A stretch of DNA of 31,566 nucleotides from JAOUFP01 sp947085825 (GTDB lineage Bacteria > Nitrospirota > Thermodesulfovibrionia > Thermodesulfovibrionales > UBA6898), in assembly GCA_947085825.1 (NCBI GenBank), contig CAMTXX010000098.1, positions 1 to 31,566 of the forward strand. The letters are read 5' to 3'. Positions 23,297 through 31,465 of the stretch are shown here, piece after piece. Numbering within the stretch: position 1 is the first letter of the stretch; each line of letters begins with the position of its first letter. Made by a program: the position numbers and the translations under genes. Under the pieces are notes generated by a model that saw only the letters and a list, made by a program, of their open reading frames with translations, did not search any database and was not told the origin of the DNA.

Positions 23297-23602
23297 ATGA
23301 AAAAGCGTGATTTTCCTCCAATTCATCCTGGAGAAATTCTGGTTAAGGAGTTTCTGGAACCCCTGGGAATCAGCCAGTACAGGCTTGCCAAGGACATAGG
23401 TGTTACGCCGCGCCGAATTAATGAAATAGTGCATGGTCGTCGCGCTATTTCCGCTGATACTGCGTTGCGCCTTAGCCAGTTTTTAGGTATGGAAGCCCAG
23501 TTTTGGATGAACCTACAGTCCCGCTATGATATGGAAGTCACCCGTGATCAGTTTCAAGATAAAATCAAGAAAGAAGTTCGTCCATTCTCGCACGCAGCAT
23601 GA
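23297..23602 (+). CDS. higA: HigA-type antitoxin (HTH)
   Basis: This 101-residue antitoxin has an N-terminal PIHPGEILVKEFLEPLGIS motif and an XRE-type helix-turn-helix (SQYRLAKDIGVTPRRINEIVHG). It then has the family-typical SADTALRLSQFLGMEAQFWMNLQSRYD. It would neutralise HigB and repress the shared promoter. The stop overlaps an ATG of a short fused ORF by 4 bases (ATGA at 23599-23602). Confidence 0.95.
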   Translation: MKKRDFPPIHPGEILVKEFLEPLGISQYRLAKDIGVTPRRINEIVHGRRAISADTALRLSQFLGMEAQFWMNLQSRYDMEVTRDQFQDKIKKEVRPFSHAA

Positions 23603-23745
23603 TGACCAAGCACAGCTCCCAACCAATCGCTCAACCCAACACGTGGGTCAGCTCATTGTTACAGGGTGGGGGCAGGAGCTTTGAAGATTTGAGAGAGTTG
23701 AAAAACGATGAAGGACTGATGAAACTGATAGGGTATTCGGTCTAA
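23599..23745 (+). pseudogene. Short ORF ending in an IS1380-like transposase fragment
   Basis: This 48-codon frame starts on the ATGA of higA. Its second half (LLQGGGRSFEDLRELKNDEG, then LMKLIG) matches the GG..EDLR.L..DEGL..L.G pattern near the N-terminus of IS1380-type transposases. It stops soon after. It is probably a scar of an insertion. As it is coupled to higA it might still be translated. The rest of 23603-23845 holds no other gene. Confidence 0.5.
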
Positions 23746-23845
23746 TATATCTCCTTCCCTATTTTATCTGATTTTTGTTAAAATCATTGTCATTATAAAT
23801 TCCAGACTATATTGAGCTTTATAAAGCCGGAGGGTTGATAAGAAA

Positions 23846-25003
23846 ATGGATTACTTTTTAAGCGAAGAACAGATTATGATCAGAGATTTGGCGCGCCAGG
23901 TCGCGGAAGAAAAGATCGTGCCGGTAAGGGCTGAATTGGATGAAACAGGCGAATTTCCATGGGATATAATGAAGGTTCTCGCTCAGTCAGACCTCTTTGG
24001 GCTTTTCATACCAGAGGAATATGGTGGTCTCGGAAAGGGCTGCCTTGAAATCTGTATTGCTGTTGAAGAGCTCTCACGCGCCTGTCTCGGGGTCTCAACA
24101 ACCTATGCAGCAAACGCCTTGGGTACGTATCCGATACTGCTTTTCGGAACTGCCACTCAAAAGAAAAAATACCTTCCCGACATCGCAGCAGGGAAAAGAC
24201 TCGTGGCCTTCGGCCTGACAGAGGCCAACGCAGGGAGTGATGCCGGAGGAATACAGACAACAGCAAAACTCGACGGCAATGAATATATCATAAACGGCAC
24301 AAAACAATGGATAACAAACGGCGGCGAGGCTGAGATTTACACTATTATAGCGATCACCGACCGGTCAAAAGGCCCCCGCGGCGCATCAGCTTTCGTTGTT
24401 GAAAAGGGGACGCCGGGATTCACCTTCGGGAAAAAAGAAAACAAAATGGGAATAAGGGCTTCCGCAACAACCGAACTGATATTCGATAACTGCAGGGTAC
24501 CGAAGGAAAACCTGATCGGGAAAGAGGGCGCGGGCTTTCTGGTTGCTATGAAGACCCTTGACAACTCAAGAACAGGCGTAGGAGCGCAGGGAGTAGGGGT
24601 TGCACAGGGCGCTTACGAAGAGGCGGTAAAATTTGCCAGGAAGAGGGTCCAGTTCGGACATCCTATCATCAGTTTTCAGGCAATACAGCATATGCTGGCT
24701 GATATGGCCACTTCTATTGAGGCTGCAAGGGCCCTTATATACACGGTAGCCAGGTTCATCGATAGCGGCGCAAAGGACGTGACAAAGGAATCCGCGATGT
24801 CCAAGCTCTTTGCAACAGATGTTGCGATGAAAGTGACAACCGATGCGCTGCAGGTCATGGGCGGTTCCGGTTACATGAAGGAATATCCTCTTGAAAAAAT
24901 GATGAGAGACGCCAAGATACTTCAGATATTTGAAGGTTCAAACCAGATACAGCGAAACGTTATCGGGCAGGCGATCATCAAAGAAGCTGCACGGAATAAG
25001 TAG
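23846..25003 (+). CDS. Acyl-CoA dehydrogenase
   Basis: This 385-residue FAD enzyme introduces the alpha-beta double bond in acyl-CoA and passes electrons to electron-transfer flavoprotein. Family motifs are GLTEANAGSDAGG, the FAD-binding KQWITNGGEA, QFGHPIISFQAIQHMLADM and QVMGGSGYMKEYPLEKMMRDAKI. The catalytic Glu364 sits in QIFEGSNQIQR, the position of short- and medium-chain and benzylsuccinyl/glutaryl types. Chain length cannot be called safely. No beta-oxidation partner is adjacent. GGAGGG precedes the ATG. Confidence 0.95.
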   Translation: MDYFLSEEQIMIRDLARQVAEEKIVPVRAELDETGEFPWDIMKVLAQSDLFGLFIPEEYGGLGKGCLEICIAVEELSRACLGVSTTYAANALGTYPILLFGTATQKKKYLPDIAAGKRLVAFGLTEANAGSDAGGIQTTAKLDGNEYIINGTKQWITNGGEAEIYTIIAITDRSKGPRGASAFVVEKGTPGFTFGKKENKMGIRASATTELIFDNCRVPKENLIGKEGAGFLVAMKTLDNSRTGVGAQGVGVAQGAYEEAVKFARKRVQFGHPIISFQAIQHMLADMATSIEAARALIYTVARFIDSGAKDVTKESAMSKLFATDVAMKVTTDALQVMGGSGYMKEYPLEKMMRDAKILQIFEGSNQIQRNVIGQAIIKEAARNK

Positions 25004-25015
25004 CATATTAAGGCA

Positions 25016-26065
25016 ATGGATATCAAACTTACAGAACTTTCAAGCTGCGCGGGTTGAGCGGCAAAATTTAGTCCTTCGGACCTGTCCCAGGTGCTGGGGC
25101 TGCTGCCTGCTATTACAGACAAAAATGTGCTGGTCGGTTCGTCCAATGCCGATGATGCCGGAATATACAGGATTACCGATGATGTTGCTATTGTTCTGAC
25201 CACTGATTTTTTTACCCCCATTGTAGATGATCCCTATTGGTTCGGCGCAATCGCTGCCGCCAATTCACTATCCGATGTATGGGCCATGGGCGGAAAGGCT
25301 GTAGTTGCCCTGAATATCGCCATGTTCCCAAGCCAGCCTGAGTTCTTCCCTTCTTTGCAGAGGATTATGCAGGGAGGAATCGACAAGATGACCGAGGCCG
25401 GCGTATCAATCATCGGCGGCCATACGATCAGGGACAAGGAACCAAAATTCGGCTATACGGTCATGGGAACGATACATCCCGATAATATCTATGATAATTC
25501 AAAGGCAAAAGTTGGGGATGCCCTGATACTTACCAAGAAGATCGGGACCGGAATTGTTGCTACAGGGATAAAGCGGAATATATGCAGCAACGCTGTTATT
25601 GAAGAGATCACTTTGTCAATGGCGGCGTTAAACAGACGGGCAAGCGAGATCATGATTGAGGTAGGGGTAAGCACGGCAACGGACATAACAGGCTTTGGCC
25701 TGATCGGTCACCTCAACGAGGTGCTCTCTGCAAGCAAATGCAGCGCTCGTCTTTATTCAGGCAGAGTTCCTTTCTTTGATGATGCAATAAGGCTTCTCAA
25801 AGAGAATGTTGTGCCGGGCGGCACACTGGGGAATCTCAAGATTTATAACCCATATGTTTTATGGTCTGCTGAGGTGTCCGAGCAAGAACAGGTACTTATG
25901 AATGACGCCCAGACTTCCGGCGGACTTCTTATCTTTGTGCCTGCTGAAAGGAAGGAAAAACTTATCTCTGCCCTGGAGAAGGAAGGGATATTGGCCGCAT
26001 ATATCGGCGATGTTGTTGATGGCGATATAAAAGACGACAAGCGTATTTTAGTAGAGCGCAAATAA
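25016..26065 (+). CDS. selD: Selenide, water dikinase containing selenocysteine
   Basis: SelD makes selenophosphate from selenide and ATP, the selenium donor for selenocysteine and selenouridine. The frame begins at ATG 25016 and runs through an in-frame TGA at 25055-25057, giving 349 residues. The residues around it read LTELSSCAG-U-AAKFSPSDL. They match the N-terminal active-site motif, where Cys or Sec is expected just before AAK, so the TGA is residue Sec14. Later motifs are DDVAIVLTTDFFTPIVDDPY, GAIAAANSLSDVWAMGG and QTSGGLL. A model that stops at TGA would start at GTG 25091 and lose the catalytic N-terminus. It implies SelA/SelB/SelC elsewhere. Confidence 0.88.
25055..25092 (+). promoter_or_regulatory. 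Sec UGA codon and candidate bacterial SECIS hairpin
   Basis: TGA 25055-25057 is followed by a hairpin GTCC-TTC-GGAC (25071-25081) about 13 bases downstream. An overlapping alternative is ACCTG-TCC-CAGGT (25080-25092). Bacterial SECIS elements lie at this distance within the coding region and bind SelB. Which stem forms cannot be settled by eye. Confidence 0.5.
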
Positions 26066-26067
26066 GC

Positions 26068-26844
26068 ATGTCGTTGTATCTGTTTCTCTGGGTTGCCGGC
26101 TCGATTGGCGGATTTTTCTCAGGTATGCTCGGGATAGGCGGGGGCATACTGATGTTGCCGCTGCTGCTTTACCTTCCCCCAATATTCGGACTTGAACTGA
26201 TAGGCATCAAGAGCATCACCGGCCTTACCATGATACAGGGTTTTTTTGCTTCCCTGTCAGCCATGTTTTTTTATAACAGGCATAATTTGGTAAATAAACC
26301 TCTTGTGTTCACACTCGGTCTTTCTCTGTTTTTGTCCTCGCTTACAGGTTCATTTGTGTCAATAATTGTGCCGGATAAACCTCTGCTTTTTATCTTCGGA
26401 GCGTTGGCATTTATTGCAGCTATAATGATGCTCATTCCCCGCAGTTATGCAAAAGATGAACTGACTGAGGATAAGGTTTCATTCCCTAAACCCCTGGCGA
26501 TGATCATAGGTGTCTTGATCGGATTTCTCATCGGGCTTGTGGGGCAGGGCGGCGCCTTCATAATAATTCCGATACTCTTATATGTGCTCAAGATCCCCCT
26601 CAGGGTGGCGCTGGGAAGCGCCCTTGCAATCGGTCTTTTTTCCTCAACAGCAGGCCTTGTCGGAAAGGTCGCAACAGGACAGGTGTCTTTTTTGATGGCC
26701 GCTCCGCTCCTTCTCGGAGCAATCCCTGCGGCGCAAATCGGGAGCTTTGTCGGTAATAAGACCAGGACGCAATACCTGAGATGGCTGCTGGCCGTGATAA
26801 TCATTCTGACAGCAGTAAAGATATGGACGGACCTTTTCAAGTAA
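26068..26844 (+). CDS. TauE/SafE-family membrane permease
   Basis: This 258-residue integral membrane protein has about eight hydrophobic helices. It has the duplicated glycine signatures of the family: SIGGFFSGMLGIGGGILMLP near the start and GFLIGLVGQGGAFIIIPILL in the second half. Members export sulfite, sulfoacetate or other small anions. The substrate is unknown here. Its ATG is 2 bases after selD, suggesting co-transcription, and a selenium- or sulfur-oxyanion link is a tempting but unproven inference. Confidence 0.9.
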   Translation: MSLYLFLWVAGSIGGFFSGMLGIGGGILMLPLLLYLPPIFGLELIGIKSITGLTMIQGFFASLSAMFFYNRHNLVNKPLVFTLGLSLFLSSLTGSFVSIIVPDKPLLFIFGALAFIAAIMMLIPRSYAKDELTEDKVSFPKPLAMIIGVLIGFLIGLVGQGGAFIIIPILLYVLKIPLRVALGSALAIGLFSSTAGLVGKVATGQVSFLMAAPLLLGAIPAAQIGSFVGNKTRTQYLRWLLAVIIILTAVKIWTDLFK

Positions 26845-26914
26845 TATGAAATTTCGGGCATGACAAGGCAACTACTCACTTTCATGTAGATTTTTAGTGA
26901 GGCAATTTGGTCAA

Positions 26915-26944
26915 TTGAACAAAATTATCGCCTTTGAGTATAAT
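26915..26944 (+). promoter_or_regulatory. Sigma-70-type promoter of the hybrid kinase operon
   Basis: TTGAAC (26915-26920), an 18-base spacer and perfect TATAAT (26939-26944) give a start near 26951. This rules out the TTG at 26934 as the start codon and supports ATG 26979. Confidence 0.6.
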
Positions 26945-26978
26945 TGCCCTATCTTTCAAATCGTTAAGGTTTCGAGGA

Positions 26979-29609
26979 ATGACCATCAATAAGCGCGCAT
27001 ATCCCTATATAGCATCTTTTATAACAGCTCTGGTAATTCTTACAGTTGTATCTTTTATCAGCATAATTGAGAAGAAGCGGTTCAAAGAGCAGAAGCGCGC
27101 GGAAGTGCTTCAGCAATTAAGCGTTCTGCGCGCCCGGATTGAAGGGGCGCTGAATTCGCGTCTCTATCTTACACAGAGCGTGGCAGCCTATATTGCTACA
27201 CATCCTGATATAAGGCAGAAGGAGTTTGAGCAGCTTGCAAGGGAATTGGTCAGTCAGGACCCTGTAATAAACACTATCTCCCTGTCCAAAAATTCAATAA
27301 TAAGCCATCTCTATCCCTTAAGGGGCCATGAATCCGCACTGGGGCTTGATCTTATGGCTCATCCCAAAAGAAGGGAGATAGTTGAAAAGACAATAAAAAA
27401 CAGAAAGGGCTTTGTCGCAGGCCCTGTTGAGCTGATAGAGGGCGGCACAGCGCTTATCAGTTATACGCCGATTTTTTCAGCAGTCCCGCATGGAAATCTT
27501 AAAGCCGGTGCTTACTGGGGACTGACGGATATTACAATTATGATGGATAGATTGTTTAAAGAAGCAGGTTTGTATTATGAGTCTCCCACCCTATCAATTG
27601 CGATTCGGGGCATAGACGGCATGGGAGACAAAGGCGATGTCTTTTGGGGAGAGGCCGCTGTTTTTCAGTCAAAGCCTGTGCGTCTGAACATAACGCTTCC
27701 CAACGGCTCATGGGAGATGGCTGCCATTCCGAAGGGCGGATGGGTTTCTGCCTCGCCGTTTTACCTTGTGTTGTGGACAGGAGGCCTGGTTCTGACCCTA
27801 TCCGGCAGTCTGCTTGCATTTGTTCTTGTCAGAATGCCGCTAAGGCTGAAGGAGCTTGTGGAGCAGGCCACGGAATCCTTAAGCGAAAATGAAAAAAAAT
27901 ACAGGGAGCTTGTGGAAAATGCAAACAGTATTATCTTGAAAATGGACACAAATGGAAATATCACCTTCATTAATGAGTTTGCTGAGGACTTCTTCGGCTA
28001 CAAGGAACACGAAATCCTCGGCAGGAATGTGCTCGGCACAATAGTGCCGGCTGCTGACAGCTACAATAACGACCACTCCTTGATGATACAGGATATATGC
28101 AGTGTCCCATGGAAATACGCCACGAATGAAAATGAGAATATGAAAAAGAGCGGCGAGCGGGTATGGGTCGCATGGACAAATAAGGGCATTTATGAAAATA
28201 AAATACTTACGGGGGTGCTTTGCATAGGCAATGATATAACAATGTTCAAAAAGGCAGAGCAGGAACTCCAGAAATACCGGTATGAGCTTGAGGATATGGT
28301 CAAAGAAAGGACCGAAGAACTTGCCGAGGCAAACGAAAAGCTCCGGAAAATTTCGGCATATAAATCGGAATTCCTCGCCGGCATGAGTCATGATATAAGG
28401 ACACCGATGAATGCGATCCTCGGGATGGCGGATTTGCTCTGGGAGACTGAACTGGACCCTGAACAGCTTCAGTATGTTCAGGTATTCAGATCAGCAGGAG
28501 AAAACCTCTTAACGCTTATTAACGATATCCTTGACCTTTCAAAGGTTGAGGCAGGACAACTGGCTCTTGAGGCGATTGATTTTGACCTCAACGAAGTCCT
28601 TGAGAAGTTATGCGGGATTATGGCAATAACGGCGCAGGCAAAGGATATTAAGCTTGCGTATCATATTATGTCTGAGGTCCCGAAATATCTGATTGGCGAC
28701 CCGCATCGCATCCATCAGATTTTAGTCAATCTGATCGGCAACGCCATTAAGTTTACCGAAAAAGGAGAGGTGGTTGTAGAAGTAAAGATGCACGATTCAC
28801 GATACATGATACAGAATATTGGAGATATAGCATCGTACATCGTGCATCCTGAATCGTGTATTCTGTTGTTTTCCGTCCGTGATACAGGCATCGGCATACC
28901 TCAGGAAAAAATTGATACTGTTTTTAACGGATTTACACAGGTTGACTCCTCAACTACCCGCAAATACGGCGGGACCGGGCTTGGCTTGACCATATCAAAG
29001 AGATTGACAGAGATGATGGGCGGAGCCATCAGGGTTGAAAGCAAATTGGGCGAGGGCAGCACATTTTACTTTACGGCAAAATTAGGAGTTCAATCTATGC
29101 ATAAAAAACAGATTCAACTGCCGGAAGTAAACCCCGTTAGAAACTCAAAGTTTCTAAACGGGATAAACCTCACCCTTCCTAAGATGACAGGGCTTTCTAA
29201 CGGGGTAAAGCCGTCCGGTATTGAAGATACCCGCGCTCTGAGTATCCTTCTTGTTGATGACTCTAAAGATAATCGTCTGTTGATAGAGTCGTATCTTAAA
29301 AAGACCCCTCATAAAATAGAGATAGCAGAGAACGGCGAGATAGCAGTTGAGAAGTTTAAATCCGGAAAGTATGATATTGTTCTCATGGATATGCAGATGC
29401 CTGTGATGGATGGTTACACTGCCGCAGGTATTATAAGGAAGTGGGAAGGAGAGAAAGGGGTAAAAGTCACACCCATCATTGCTCTGACTGCCTATGCTCT
29501 AAAAGAGGATACGCAAAAGAGTATTGAGGCCGGCTGCACTGCACATCTGACCAAGCCGATAAAGAAGGCAAAACTGATAGAGGCCTTAAGTGAATATTCA
29601 AGGGGATGA
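26979..29609 (+). CDS. Hybrid sensor histidine kinase (CHASE-PAS-HisKA-HATPase-REC)
   Basis: This 876-residue membrane kinase starts at ATG 26979. TM1 is at about residues 8-30, a CHASE-like periplasmic sensor at 40-230, and TM2 near 260-285. A PAS domain lies at about 300-420 (KYRELVENANSIILKMDTNG). A coiled-coil links to the HisKA box with His471 (MSHDIRTPMN). The ATPase domain has the N box (VNLIGNAIKF), DTGIGIP and GGTGLGL. The receiver domain has phospho-acceptor Asp804 (MDMQMPVMDG) and Lys in LTKPIKKA. Two palindromic elements are inserted in frame: about residues 603-628 in the ATPase domain and 718-742 in the linker before the receiver. Phosphate would pass His-Asp to the following HPt protein and response regulator. 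Confidence 0.93.
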   Translation: MTINKRAYPYIASFITALVILTVVSFISIIEKKRFKEQKRAEVLQQLSVLRARIEGALNSRLYLTQSVAAYIATHPDIRQKEFEQLARELVSQDPVINTISLSKNSIISHLYPLRGHESALGLDLMAHPKRREIVEKTIKNRKGFVAGPVELIEGGTALISYTPIFSAVPHGNLKAGAYWGLTDITIMMDRLFKEAGLYYESPTLSIAIRGIDGMGDKGDVFWGEAAVFQSKPVRLNITLPNGSWEMAAIPKGGWVSASPFYLVLWTGGLVLTLSGSLLAFVLVRMPLRLKELVEQATESLSENEKKYRELVENANSIILKMDTNGNITFINEFAEDFFGYKEHEILGRNVLGTIVPAADSYNNDHSLMIQDICSVPWKYATNENENMKKSGERVWVAWTNKGIYENKILTGVLCIGNDITMFKKAEQELQKYRYELEDMVKERTEELAEANEKLRKISAYKSEFLAGMSHDIRTPMNAILGMADLLWETELDPEQLQYVQVFRSAGENLLTLINDILDLSKVEAGQLALEAIDFDLNEVLEKLCGIMAITAQAKDIKLAYHIMSEVPKYLIGDPHRIHQILVNLIGNAIKFTEKGEVVVEVKMHDSRYMIQNIGDIASYIVHPESCILLFSVRDTGIGIPQEKIDTVFNGFTQVDSSTTRKYGGTGLGLTISKRLTEMMGGAIRVESKLGEGSTFYFTAKLGVQSMHKKQIQLPEVNPVRNSKFLNGINLTLPKMTGLSNGVKPSGIEDTRALSILLVDDSKDNRLLIESYLKKTPHKIEIAENGEIAVEKFKSGKYDIVLMDMQMPVMDGYTAAGIIRKWEGEKGVKVTPIIALTAYALKEDTQKSIEAGCTAHLTKPIKKAKLIEALSEYSRG
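28787..28858. repeat. Palindromic element inserted in the kinase ATPase domain
   Basis: GATGCACGAT (28787-28796) pairs perfectly with ATCGTGCATC (28839-28848), and CACGATTC (28791-28798) with GAATCGTG (28851-28858). It encodes about 25 residues (DSRYMIQNIGDIASYIV) between the conserved EVVVEVK and LLFSVRDTGIG segments, and the frame stays open. Confidence 0.65.
29131..29206. repeat. Palindromic element in the kinase-receiver linker
   Basis: ACCCCGTTAGAAA (29131-29143) is the exact inverse of TTTCTAACGGGGT (29194-29206). An internal copy GTTTCTAAACGGG (29150-29162) pairs with the first arm apart from one extra base. It encodes NPVRNSKFLNG and then GLSNGVKP, in frame. Confidence 0.7.
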
Positions 29610-29613
29610 TGAC

Positions 29614-29928
29614 ATGACACTGAACAGCGGCGAAAAAATCATTGTTCATATTGATGCCAATCTTGAGGAGCTTATACCCGGATTTTTTAAAAACAGGCGT
29701 GAAGATATTAAGTCCATGCTTGCGGCGCTGGAGAACGGCGATTATGAAACCATACGGATATTGGGTCACGCCATGAGAGGGTCAGGCGGTGGTTATGGGT
29801 TTGATACAATAACTGATATAGGAAATGCCCTTGAACAGGCTGCAACTGACAGAAAATCTGAAGAGATTAGAAAACGGATACATGAACTTTCAAGATACCT
29901 TGAGAGGGTTGAGGTGGTATATGTTTGA
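29614..29928 (+). CDS. Stand-alone HPt phosphotransfer protein
   Basis: This 104-residue (ATG 29614) histidine phosphotransfer domain carries the phospho-acceptor His52 in LGHAMRGSGGGYGF, within a four-helix bundle of the ArcB/Ypd1 type. It begins 4 bases after the kinase stop, with AGGGG before it. It would carry phosphate from the kinase receiver to the downstream regulator at 29941, completing a His-Asp-His-Asp relay. A GTG 24 bases upstream is an unlikely alternative start. Confidence 0.85.
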   Translation: MTLNSGEKIIVHIDANLEELIPGFFKNRREDIKSMLAALENGDYETIRILGHAMRGSGGGYGFDTITDIGNALEQAATDRKSEEIRKRIHELSRYLERVEVVYV

Positions 29929-29940
29929 GGTAATAGGCTG

Positions 29941-31317
29941 ATGAAAGAGAAAGAGGCAATCATATTGGTTGTTGATGATGATGAAAGTTTCAGGCTATTG
30001 CTGGAAATTAATCTGCTGGATTTCGGTTTTAAACCGATTCTGGCAGACAGCGGAATGAAGGCGCTGGAAGTTCTTGAGAAGAGCCATGTTGATTTGATTA
30101 TATCCGACCGGGTGATGCCTCAAATGGATGGTATAGAGTTCTTGGCCAGAGTAAAATCAAAACATAGCGACATCCCCTTTATCATGTTGACCGCTTACGG
30201 AAGCATTAAGGAGGCGGTTGCTTCAATCAAGAAGGGCGCTTATGATTATATCGAGAAGCCCTTTGATGCAGACGACCTGTTTGCCGTTATAAACCGCGCG
30301 CTGGACTACTTTCGGTTAAGCGATGAAAATAAAAGGCTTAAGGACCATCTGCGCGAGCTTTACAGTTTTCAAAATATTGTTACGAGGTCGCCCCTGATGA
30401 TCGCTGCCCTCAAGCTGGCTGAAAAAGTCTCTCGGAGTCCGAGCACAACGGTTGCAATCTATGGCGAAAGCGGCACCGGCAAAGAGGTGCTGGCGCGGGC
30501 CATACATTATGAAGGAGAGCGGATGGAAAACAGGTTTGTTGCCGTCAATTGTTCTGCAATTCCTTCCACTTTGCTTGAAAGCGAACTTTTTGGACACGTG
30601 AAAGGGGCCTTTACAGGCGCTGACAGGGACAGGGAGGGGAGGTTTGCCCTGGCGCATGGAGGGACAATCCTTCTTGATGAGATAGGCGACATGCCCCTTG
30701 AACTGCAGGCAAAACTTCTGAGAGTGCTTCAGGAACGGGTCTATGAAAAGCTCGGCTCAAACAAGCTTGTCAATACCGATTGCAGGGTCATTACCTCCAC
30801 TCACAGGGATTTAAGCCGACTGGTAAGGGACGGACGTTTTCGTGAAGACCTCTATCACAGGATCAATACATTCCCCATATCCATTCCTCCGCTAAGAGAA
30901 AGAAAAGAGGACATACCGCTGCTTGCGGACTACTTTATCGGGCAGCTCAGGCAGGAACTCGGCAAGCCGATCCCCGGAATTTCCCGGAAGGCCATGGATG
31001 TATTTCTCGGCTATCATTGGCCGGGCAATATTCGGGAGATGAAAAACTGCCTTGAGCGGGCCGCCATCATAACGGACAATGAGCTGATTAAACCCGAACA
31101 CCTCACCATAAGCGCCGCAGGCAAGAGGCAAGAAGATATTTCAAATGACAGTGCAAATGCCGTGCAGATAACCATAGACCTCGACTCACCGGATACTTCG
31201 CTTGACAGCATAGTAGAAAAAATCCTCAAGAAAACCCTCAATAAATGCGACAACAACAAATCCCGCGCAGCAGAAATCCTCAAGATAAACCGCAAGATGT
31301 TTTACCGCAGAGGATAG
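29941..31317 (+). CDS. Sigma-54-dependent NtrC-family response regulator, C-terminus shortened
   Basis: This 458-residue activator has a receiver with Asp56 (LIISDRVMPQMDG). It then has an AAA+ domain with Walker A GESGTGKE, the sigma-54-contacting GAFTGA loop and GGTILLDEIGDMP. A Fis-like helix-turn-helix (NNKSRAAEILKINRKMFYRRG) ends it. Related proteins normally continue a few residues past FYRR (for example an MKEYG-like end). Here RRG is followed by a stop, where a repeat-rich region begins. DNA binding may be altered. It works with the upstream kinase and HPt, and its targets should have -24/-12 promoters. Confidence 0.94.
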   Translation: MKEKEAIILVVDDDESFRLLLEINLLDFGFKPILADSGMKALEVLEKSHVDLIISDRVMPQMDGIEFLARVKSKHSDIPFIMLTAYGSIKEAVASIKKGAYDYIEKPFDADDLFAVINRALDYFRLSDENKRLKDHLRELYSFQNIVTRSPLMIAALKLAEKVSRSPSTTVAIYGESGTGKEVLARAIHYEGERMENRFVAVNCSAIPSTLLESELFGHVKGAFTGADRDREGRFALAHGGTILLDEIGDMPLELQAKLLRVLQERVYEKLGSNKLVNTDCRVITSTHRDLSRLVRDGRFREDLYHRINTFPISIPPLRERKEDIPLLADYFIGQLRQELGKPIPGISRKAMDVFLGYHWPGNIREMKNCLERAAIITDNELIKPEHLTISAAGKRQEDISNDSANAVQITIDLDSPDTSLDSIVEKILKKTLNKCDNNKSRAAEILKINRKMFYRRG

Positions 31318-31353
31318 TGAATATATAAAACCCAAATTGAGCGATTTTTTACT

Positions 31354-31412
31354 GCTTCCCCTCTATCAAGAGCCAACAGTGGGTGCTTTAAGCAGGGATT
31401 GAGGGGTGTGTT
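31354..31412. repeat. Diverged copy of the 22838-22955 element core
   Basis: TTCCCCTCTATCAAGAGCCA, followed by an AGTGGGTGCTTTAAGCAGGG segment, aligns with the interior of the 118-bp element near 22864-22910 (TTCCCC, then AGCCA, AGT, GGTGC, TTA and GCAGGG in the same order). Confidence 0.5.
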
Positions 31413-31443
31413 TTCCTTTACGCCCTCTCTGTTACACACCCCT
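31402..31443. repeat. Perfect 10-bp inverted repeat beyond the response regulator
   Basis: AGGGGTGTGT (31402-31411) pairs with ACACACCCCT (31434-31443) around a 22-base loop. It has no T-tract. It may be part of a dispersed repeat or a transcription stop for the phosphorelay operon. Confidence 0.55.
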
Positions 31444-31465
31444 ACCCCTCTTTTTAGACTGATCT

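Noticed and set aside
25016..25090. selD as a pseudogene interrupted by a stop
   Set aside because: The stop is TGA exactly at the catalytic Cys/Sec position, and the frame is otherwise intact on both sides, so recoding fits better.
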